Below, piece by piece: positions 5,543-10,376 of a DNA stretch of 10,376 bases. A program made the translations under genes and the position numbers. The notes beneath the pieces were generated by a model. The model did no database searches. It was not told the DNA's origin and worked only from the letters and a program-made list of their open reading frames with translations. Numbering within the stretch: position 1 is the stretch's first letter; the number at the start of each line of letters is the position of its first letter. The stretch lies in NCBI GenBank assembly GCA_949747935.1, contig CATKHE010000153.1, forward strand, positions 1-10,376, written 5' to 3'. This stretch comes from an uncultured Eubacteriales bacterium. GTDB taxonomy: Bacteria > Bacillota_A > Clostridia > Oscillospirales > Oscillospiraceae.

Positions 5543-5555
5543 CGGGAGGTCTTGC

Positions 5556-5714
5556 ATGATAACAGATGCGGATTACAAGCAGATGTACCTGATCATGTTC
5601 CGGGCCAGCGAGGAGGCGATCAGCCTCCTGATCCAGGCACAGCGGGAGTGTGAGGAGCTGTATCTCTCCGCGTCGGAGCGCGGCGAGCCGCAGTCCCGCC
5701 CCGAGGAAACTTAG
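5556..5714 (+). CDS. Small hypothetical protein, 52 residues
   Basis: Begins MITDADYKQMYLIMF and ends RPEET; the middle contains LLIQAQRECEELYL (24-37). It has no signal peptide or clear membrane helix and looks like a short amphipathic helical protein. The pattern of a 'YKxMY' start and an 'LIQAQxExEELYL' end resembles small Clostridia proteins of unknown function often seen near phage and mobile genes; this likeness is from memory and only suggestive. Start: ATG at 5556 with GGGAGG (5544-5549) six bases before, an excellent site. A 10-bp hairpin ends two bases upstream of that site, and a CCTCCT loop further up could pair with it, so translation may be controlled by the leader. The stop is followed eight bases later by a terminator stem. 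Confidence 0.75.
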   Translation: MITDADYKQMYLIMFRASEEAISLLIQAQRECEELYLSASERGEPQSRPEET

Positions 5715-5722
5715 TCAAAAAG

Positions 5723-5753
5723 GGCCGTCTCCTATGGGAGGCGGCCTTTTTTT
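5723..5753. terminator. Bidirectional terminator between the small gene and the convergent surface-protein gene
   Basis: A 10-bp stem (5723-5732 with 5737-5746, one G-T wobble), loop TATG, followed by seven T on the plus strand; on the other side AAAAA gives a T-run for the minus strand. It ends exactly at the stop codon of the minus-strand gene. Confidence 0.9.
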
Positions 5754-8569
5754 CACGAATTCAGGGTGAGATACTCTGCCGACACATAGCCGATGGCGGC
5801 CTGACCCTGGGGGTTGAGGAAGAGGACCTGATACCAGTCCTCCTGCCGGCTCAGAACCACCACCCGGGCGTTGGAGCGCAGCGCGCCCACCTTGACATAT
5901 TCCGTGCCCGGGCCGGAGCGGACGTTCAGTCCGTTCTCCGCGTTTGTGACGGTCCCGGTGCCGGCGGCGGGCTGACAGACCACGGAACAGCTTGCGGAAA
6001 GGCCGTTCCAGCTTGCCGTGACGGTGACGGCTTTGCTCCCCTCCCCCGGATACAGGTTGGTGACCATCCCGTTGGCGGAGACCGCCGCCGCGCCGGGGTC
6101 GCTGCTGGTCCAGGTGACAGCGGCGTCCCCCGGGTTGGGCAGGATGGAGGCGTTCAGCGTCACGCTGCCCCCCGAGGCCAGCGTGACCTCACTCTGGTCC
6201 AGGGCCAGTTTGTAGTCCGCCTCTGGGTGATCGGGGCCGGCGGGGTCGGTGGGGACGTCCAGCACGGGGGTGTGCTCCATCACCCGGTGGACCAGGGCGG
6301 CCATCTGGGCCCGGGTCAAGGTGCCCCCGGGGTTGATGGTCCCCGCGTCGCCCGACACCAGCCCCTGGGCCACCAGGGCGGCGGCGGCGGGCCGGGCGTA
6401 GCCGGCGATCAGGTCCCGGTCCTGGAACTGGTCCAGCACCGACAGACTGCTCTCCGGGCACTCCTTGCCGATGACGGGGAGGAAGCGGTGCAGAATGGTG
6501 AAGGCCTGCTCCCGGGTGATGCGGTCCTGGGGGGAGAAGCGGCCGTCACCGGTGCCCGAGGCCAGCCCCAGGCTCTGGGCCCAGGCCAGGGCCCCGGCGT
6601 AGTAGTCCGTGGGGGCCACGTCGGTGAAGGTGCAGGGGGCGTCCACCGCCGGCTGTCCTGCGGCCCGGTACAGCATGAGGATGAAGTCCCCCCGGATCAT
6701 GGGGTTGTCCGGCCCGAACAGGGTGGGCGTGACGCCGCTGACGATCTCCCTTGCGTAGCAGTACTCCACCGAGTCATAGGCCCAGTGCCCCGGGAGAACG
6801 TCGTCATGGACATAGGTGGGAACGATCTGGACGGTGCGGCTCAGCCCGCCGGCGGAGAAGGTGACGGAGCCCCCCGGCTTCAGGTCCTGGGCGGCGGTGA
6901 ACAGGCCGCTGGGGTCCATCGTGCCCGCGCCGCCCTGTACCGTCACCGACACAGGGCCGAAGTCCCGCAGGGCCTCCCGGTTCCAGTAGCTGCCCGAGAC
7001 GGCCAGCTGGACCTGCTCCCCCGGCCGCAGGGACAGGGAGGACAGGGCGGAGGAGCTCCCCGCCCGGGTGATGCTCAGCTCGGTGAGCTGGTCCACCACG
7101 TGGAGCTGGAGCTCACCGGTCAGGGTGCCGGCGGTCATGGAGAGCACGTCGGTCCCAGCCGCGCCCCCGGCGGTGTAGACCCCGCCCTGGAGGGTGCCCA
7201 GCTTGTTCCGGGAGTCATAGGTCACGGTCCCCGGGTCGGCACCGGTCAGGCTGAGGTCCCGGTCCAGAGCCTTTGGCTGCTCCAGCGTGAGAGAGGAGCC
7301 GGCCAGAACCACCTGTCCGTGGCTGCCGGAGGCCAGCCGGACAGACTGTCCGTCCCCCTTCTGGTCTGTAACCAGCAGCAGGTAGGTGGCGCAGCCCCGG
7401 GGCCGGCCGTCAGAGGGGGTGTTTTGGACAGAGGGGCCGCTCTGCCCGGGCAGCCAGGCCGTCAGGGCGGTGGACCCGCCGCCGTCCAGGTTGACCACGG
7501 TGGTACAGCCCTGATTGAGCAGCTCCTCGGCCAGATTGTACTGGGTCAGGCCCACGGAATGGCCTGTTTTGCGGCCGTCTACGGCGTAAAACACCATGGT
7601 TCCGTCGGGCTTGATGCCCATGGCGGACCGGGGCTGACGGCCGTCGGAACGGTAGCCCCATGTGGAGGTGTCGGTCATCACGCCGTCCCGGACCATGATG
7701 TCTCCCACGCCGCAGGCCCACTGGGCGGCGGACAGGGTCGGGTCCTCGCAGGAGGTGGTCAGCGTGACCTTGTCTCCCACCTGGAATGCCATGTAGGCGT
7801 CTCCCCGGTTGGCCGCGTCGGCGGAGGTGAGGATGTACTCGTCCGGTCCGATGGAGATGGGCTTGTCGGAGAGGATCAGCTCGGCCACCTCCAGGGTCAG
7901 GCTGGAGTTGACCGTAAGCTCCGGGACCTCCCCGGTATCCGGGTCGGCGGCCGCCTTCATGCGCACATACCAGCCCGGGCCCTTGCCCCGGGTGGACACG
8001 GTGGAGAAATACTCGTTGAGGAGAAAAATATTGTCTGTCTCCGAGCGGGTCTTGTTGAAGTGGGTGGGGATCACGGTGAGCTCGGTGTTGTGGTCATACA
8101 GAGAGATGGAAACCTGGGGCCTGTCCACAATGGCCGCCCGGCCGTCGGTGAGCGTCAGGGCATTCTCCCCGTCGTTACTGGACTTATAGACCCCATCCTC
8201 AATCACCAGCCCGATGGGCACGCCGGTGGCCATGATGAAGAAATCGGTGTTAATTCCGCCCAGCACCCGCCGGCCCTGGGCCTGCGCGAGGGAGACGGCC
8301 CGGTTGATATTGCCGTTGCCGTAGATGGTGGAATCCCCCTGAATCAGCATAGGTGAGACGGAGCTGTCCGGGGACAGCTCCAAGGAGTAGCTCTCCACCC
8401 GGCTTCCGCCGTTGACGGTGACGGTGTTGCGGTAGGTCAGGCCGTCCACAAGCTGGGTGACGGTCTGTAGTTTCTGTTCGCCCGCAGCGGCGAAGACAGT
8501 GGGCACAGCCAGCAGCAGAGCCAGCAGCAGGGCGGCCGCCCTGCGGGGGAAGGATGTGGTATGTCTCAT
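5753..8569 (-). CDS. Secreted phosphodiester glycosidase (NAGPA-like) with SLH, Big2-like Ig and SH3 domains
   Basis: A 938-residue exported protein. Signal peptide about 1-29: basic MRHTTSFPRR, a Leu/Ala core, cleavage near VFA-AAG. The phosphodiester glycosidase domain (DUF2233/NAGPA family) spans roughly 75-400, with GGINTDFF (104-111), RSAMGIKPDG (314-323) and the hallmark NLDGGGSTAL (360-369). A beta-rich linker (about 410-585) follows. Three SLH repeats lie at about 592-640, 648-698 and 715-766, each with its TRAE-like spot (MIRGDF, ITREQA, LTRAQM). A Big2-like Ig domain is at about 785-865, and an SH3 domain at about 872-936 (LNVRSGPGTEYVKVG). Family members cleave phosphodiester-linked sugars; the substrate here is unknown, plausibly cell-wall glycan modifications. 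SLH repeats bind secondary wall polymers, so it should be held on the cell surface. Start: ATG at 8569 with AAAGGAG six bases upstream. An in-frame start at 8683 is rejected because the promoter lies inside that extension. Confidence 0.9.
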   Translation of the reverse strand: MRHTTSFPRRAAALLLALLLAVPTVFAAAGEQKLQTVTQLVDGLTYRNTVTVNGGSRVESYSLELSPDSSVSPMLIQGDSTIYGNGNINRAVSLAQAQGRRVLGGINTDFFIMATGVPIGLVIEDGVYKSSNDGENALTLTDGRAAIVDRPQVSISLYDHNTELTVIPTHFNKTRSETDNIFLLNEYFSTVSTRGKGPGWYVRMKAAADPDTGEVPELTVNSSLTLEVAELILSDKPISIGPDEYILTSADAANRGDAYMAFQVGDKVTLTTSCEDPTLSAAQWACGVGDIMVRDGVMTDTSTWGYRSDGRQPRSAMGIKPDGTMVFYAVDGRKTGHSVGLTQYNLAEELLNQGCTTVVNLDGGGSTALTAWLPGQSGPSVQNTPSDGRPRGCATYLLLVTDQKGDGQSVRLASGSHGQVVLAGSSLTLEQPKALDRDLSLTGADPGTVTYDSRNKLGTLQGGVYTAGGAAGTDVLSMTAGTLTGELQLHVVDQLTELSITRAGSSSALSSLSLRPGEQVQLAVSGSYWNREALRDFGPVSVTVQGGAGTMDPSGLFTAAQDLKPGGSVTFSAGGLSRTVQIVPTYVHDDVLPGHWAYDSVEYCYAREIVSGVTPTLFGPDNPMIRGDFILMLYRAAGQPAVDAPCTFTDVAPTDYYAGALAWAQSLGLASGTGDGRFSPQDRITREQAFTILHRFLPVIGKECPESSLSVLDQFQDRDLIAGYARPAAAALVAQGLVSGDAGTINPGGTLTRAQMAALVHRVMEHTPVLDVPTDPAGPDHPEADYKLALDQSEVTLASGGSVTLNASILPNPGDAAVTWTSSDPGAAAVSANGMVTNLYPGEGSKAVTVTASWNGLSASCSVVCQPAAGTGTVTNAENGLNVRSGPGTEYVKVGALRSNARVVVLSRQEDWYQVLFLNPQGQAAIGYVSAEYLTLNS

Positions 8570-8615
8570 GGAAAGCTCCTTTGTATCTGGGGTGTGTGGA
8601 TCAGCGTACCTGTCT

Positions 8616-8644
8616 ATTATAGCAGAGAGGACGGCTGGTTTCAA
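8616..8644 (-). promoter_or_regulatory. Strong sigma-A promoter of the surface glycosidase gene
   Basis: Minus strand: TTGAAA (complement of 8639-8644), 17 bases, perfect TATAAT (complement of 8616-8621). The expected start near 8609 gives a leader of about 40 bases ahead of the ATG at 8569. Confidence 0.8.
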
Positions 8645-8730
8645 TGGGGAAAAAAGGGAAGCCGCGGCGGGTAAATCCACCAACCCAGGCGAATTATGGT
8701 AAATTTTAGTGGTTTTTGCACGATTTTCCC

Positions 8731-8759
8731 TTGCGGATCGGGCTCCATTATGTTAAAAT
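8731..8759 (+). promoter_or_regulatory. Candidate extended -10 promoter of the hydrogenase-type operon
   Basis: TTGCGG (8731-8736), 17 bases, TAAAAT (8754-8759) preceded directly by TGT, the extended -10 signature. The predicted start is near 8766, leaving about 47 bases to the ATG at 8813. A second TAAAATC at 8770-8776 repeats the -10 sequence 16 bases on. An imperfect inverted repeat (8743-8752 with 8760-8768) lies across the -10 and could be an operator. Confidence 0.55.
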
Positions 8760-8812
8760 CACAATGAGGTAAAATCGGTCCCGCGAAATGACAACGAGAG
8801 GAGACAACAGCC

Positions 8813-9301
8813 ATGTCCAACGGAATATCCATGGAACGGGTGGAGGCGATTATCGACGGCTACGACTGTCAGGTCCACCACCTGATCGCCATCATGCAGG
8901 ATATCCAGGCGGAGTACAAGTATCTTAGCCCGGCGGTGCTGGAGCGCATCGCCCAGAAGCTGGGAATCGGGGTGGCCAAGGTATACAGCGTGGCCACCTT
9001 CTACGAAAATTTCTCCCTGGAGGCCAAGGGAAAATACATCATCAAGGTCTGCGACGGCACCGCCTGCCACGTGCGCAAATCCCAGCCCATCTACAACGCC
9101 ATCCGGGAGTATCTGGAGCTGGAGGGCAAGCAGAAGACCTCTGCTGACGGGCTCTTCACCCTGGAGACGGTGGCCTGCCTGGGGGCCTGCGGCCTGGCCC
9201 CGGTGGTCACGGTGAACGACCAGGTCCACTCCAAAATGAGCCCGGAGCTGGCCATCGACCTGCTGGACAGTCTGCGAAAGGAGGACGCCGCCCATGCCTG
9301 A
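8813..9301 (+). CDS. hndA: NuoE-like [2Fe-2S] subunit of NAD(P)-dependent hydrogenase or related complex (HndA/HydC type)
   Basis: A 162-residue cytoplasmic thioredoxin-like ferredoxin. N-terminal helices (residues 8-65, with LGIGVAKVYSVATFYENFS at 50-68) precede the cluster domain. The four ligands C80, C85, C122 and C126 occur in the standard pattern (CDGTACHVR and CLGACGLAP). Family: NuoE of complex I, HydC of Thermotoga-type and HndA of Desulfovibrio-type hydrogenases, and NAD-linked formate dehydrogenases. It passes electrons within the flavin-containing module. Start: ATG at 8813 with a purine-rich GAGAGGAGA about nine bases upstream; M7 is an unlikely alternative. Its last eight bases overlap the start of the NuoF-like gene, implying translational coupling. 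The exact complex depends on the next gene, beyond the window. Confidence 0.92.
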   Translation: MSNGISMERVEAIIDGYDCQVHHLIAIMQDIQAEYKYLSPAVLERIAQKLGIGVAKVYSVATFYENFSLEAKGKYIIKVCDGTACHVRKSQPIYNAIREYLELEGKQKTSADGLFTLETVACLGACGLAPVVTVNDQVHSKMSPELAIDLLDSLRKEDAAHA

Positions 9302-10376
9302 GATGAACCGTGAACGGCTGGAGGTCCGGCGTGTCAAAGCGAAACGGGCCCTGTCCTATCAGAAGAAGCAGATTCTGCTGTGCGCCGGCACCGGCTGCAT
9401 CGCCGGCGGCTCCCTGAAGCTGTATGACTACTTCAAGGAGGAGTGCGCCCGCCGCGGGCTGGACGTGTACATCGGCCTCACCCAGGAGAGCGAGGAGGAG
9501 GACGTCACCGAGCCCAAGGGGGACGGGGTCTACCTGAAAAAAAGCGGCTGCCACGGCTTCTGCGAAATGGGCCCCCTGGTCCAGATCGAGCCCGAGGGCA
9601 TCCTGTACACCCATGTCCAGTTGGAGGACTGTGACGAAATCATTGAGAGAACCATCCTCAAGGGTGAGGTCGTCGACCGCCTGCTCTACGAGTTGGAGGG
9701 CGTGAGGTATCCCAAGCACAGCGACATCCCCTTCTATCACCGCCAGCACCGCGTGGTGCTGGAGAACTGCGGCACCACTGACGCCGAGGACATCGACGAG
9801 TACCTGGCCAAAGACGGCTATGTGGCCTTTGAGAAGGCCCTCTTCGAAATGACCGGCGAGGCCGTCTGCAAGGAAATCCTGGACTCCGGCCTGCGGGGCC
9901 GGGGGGGCGGCGGTTTTCCCGCCGGACGCAAGTGGGACAGCGTGCGCAGGCAGCCCAAGGGCAAGAAATATGTGGTCTGCAACGGCGACGAGGGCGACCC
10001 CGGCGCGTTCATGGACCGCTCCATCATGGAGGGCAACCCCCACTCCATTATTGAGGGGATGCTCATCGCCGCCATCGCCGCGGGCAGCGACGAGGGCTAT
10101 ATCTACGTCCGGGCGGAGTACCCCCTGGCAGTGGCCCGGCTGAAAACCGCCATCGCCAGGGCGGAGGAGATGAACCTCCTGGGCGACCGCATCCTGGGCA
10201 CCGACTTCTCCTTTCACCTCAACGTCAACCGGGGCGCGGGGGCCTTTGTCTGCGGCGAGGGCTCCGCCCTCACCGCGTCCATCGAGGGCAACCGGGGCAT
10301 GCCCCGGGTAAAGCCGCCCCGGACGGTGGAGCAGGGGCTGTGGGCCCGGCCCACGGTGCTCAACAACGTGGAGACC
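9294..10376 (+). CDS. hndC: NuoF-like flavin/Fe-S subunit of NAD(P)-dependent hydrogenase or related complex (HndC/HydB type), 3' truncated by window edge
   Basis: 361 codons are visible with no stop. N-terminal thioredoxin-like [2Fe-2S] domain (about 20-125) with C30, C35, C86 and C90 (LLCAGTGC, SGCHGFCEMGP). Then the NuoF core: GLRGRGGGGFPAGRKW (199-214) for FMN and NADH, CNGDEGDPGAFMDR (229-242), GNPHSIIEGM (247-256) and GAGAFVCGEGSAL (314-326). Family knowledge: this subunit holds FMN and binds NAD(P)H; the [4Fe-4S] motif and C-terminal ferredoxin-like clusters lie beyond the window. In electron-bifurcating hydrogenases (HydABC) it forms the flavin module with the NuoE-like partner. Start: ATG at 9294, nine bases after AAAGGAGG (9277-9284), inside the upstream gene. 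Complexes with formate dehydrogenase or other dehydrogenases remain possible. Confidence 0.92.
   Translation, partial: MPEMNRERLEVRRVKAKRALSYQKKQILLCAGTGCIAGGSLKLYDYFKEECARRGLDVYIGLTQESEEEDVTEPKGDGVYLKKSGCHGFCEMGPLVQIEPEGILYTHVQLEDCDEIIERTILKGEVVDRLLYELEGVRYPKHSDIPFYHRQHRVVLENCGTTDAEDIDEYLAKDGYVAFEKALFEMTGEAVCKEILDSGLRGRGGGGFPAGRKWDSVRRQPKGKKYVVCNGDEGDPGAFMDRSIMEGNPHSIIEGMLIAAIAAGSDEGYIYVRAEYPLAVARLKTAIARAEEMNLLGDRILGTDFSFHLNVNRGAGAFVCGEGSALTASIEGNRGMPRVKPPRTVEQGLWARPTVLNNVET

Noticed and set aside
5230..5555. tmRNA, RNase P RNA, SRP RNA, T-box, 6S RNA or a known riboswitch in the structured region
   Set aside because: I could not find the conserved cores of these classes (for example a T-box AGGGTGG, a tmRNA tag frame, or the closed-bubble-closed 6S plan), so I left the class open.
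5280..5653. Open frames of about 70-76 codons on both strands in the structured region
   Set aside because: None has a ribosome binding site, they overlap each other, and the hairpin-rich sequence gives atypical Cys/Arg-rich translations.
6227..8356. A 709-codon open frame on the plus strand opposite the surface glycosidase gene
   Set aside because: It is a Gly/Pro/Arg/His-rich translation of the kind produced opposite GC-rich genes. It shows no family motif and overlaps a minus-strand gene with signal peptide, recognised domains, promoter, ribosome binding site and terminator.
8570..8683. Longer start for the surface glycosidase gene at 8683
   Set aside because: The extra 38 residues precede a perfect signal peptide, and the near-consensus promoter (8616-8644) lies inside this stretch, so it would be untranslated or not transcribed. 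AAAGGAG sits correctly before 8569.
8750..8768. A Rex (NADH-sensing repressor) operator before the hydrogenase-type operon
   Set aside because: TGTTAA and TCACAA resemble Rex half-sites, but they are separated by two bases where the known operator has four between its halves. I kept only the general inverted-repeat observation.
9207..10217. A 336-codon minus-strand frame across the hydrogenase-type genes
   Set aside because: It lies opposite two genes with clear Fe-S and flavin motifs; its translation is low-complexity (G/A/V/L/Q/H) with no recognisable domain, an antisense shadow.

Overview
The window is high-GC DNA (third codon positions strongly G/C) with Gram-positive ribosome binding sites (AGGAGG type), sigma-A-like promoters and classic hairpin terminators. 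Gene content is SfsA, RecR, an SLH-domain surface protein and a NuoE/NuoF-like pair of an NAD(P)-linked hydrogenase type. Together with GC-rich 'TGTAGGGGCGG' palindromic repeats, this suggests an anaerobic gut Clostridia member, probably Oscillospiraceae (Flavonifractor/Intestinimonas/Lawsonibacter-like). That placement is inference from style and gene families, not from a search.

Layout. 1-836 (+): 3' part of a threonine ammonia-lyase with a C-terminal ACT domain. 1063-1713 (+): ribulose-phosphate 3-epimerase (rpe). 1709-1777: a 69-bp inverted-repeat element that supplies the rpe stop codon. 1800-2402 (+): recR, ending at a hairpin shared with the convergent minus-strand pair, an acidic 111-residue orphan (2431-2766) and sfsA (2832-3536). 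3537-3649: the sfsA/eamA divergent spacer, holding a second repeat copy between two mirror-image candidate promoters. 3650-4516 (+): EamA/DMT-type exporter, followed closely by a stand-alone HD-domain phosphohydrolase (4536-5120) and a strong terminator. 5174-5555: an unusual non-coding stretch rich in hairpins, with candidate promoters on both strands. It leads into a 52-codon gene (5556-5714) and a two-way terminator. 5753-8569 (-): a 938-residue secreted phosphodiester-glycosidase protein with three SLH repeats, a Big2-like Ig domain and a C-terminal SH3 domain. 8570-8812: divergent regulatory region. 8813-9301 and 9294-10376 (+): overlapping genes for the NuoE-like and NuoF-like subunits of an electron-bifurcating hydrogenase or related NAD(P)-dependent complex; the second runs off the window.

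Most genes are ordinary housekeeping or accessory metabolism and are not one pathway. The tight couplings are eamA-HD (19-bp gap), sfsA-orphan (65-bp gap, same strand) and the hnd/hyd pair (8-bp overlap). The part least explained by known genes is the 5230-5550 leader. It can form several consecutive hairpins, one of which presents a CCTCCT loop complementary to the ribosome binding site of the small gene that follows. This, and the two repeat copies, are the best candidates for something undescribed.
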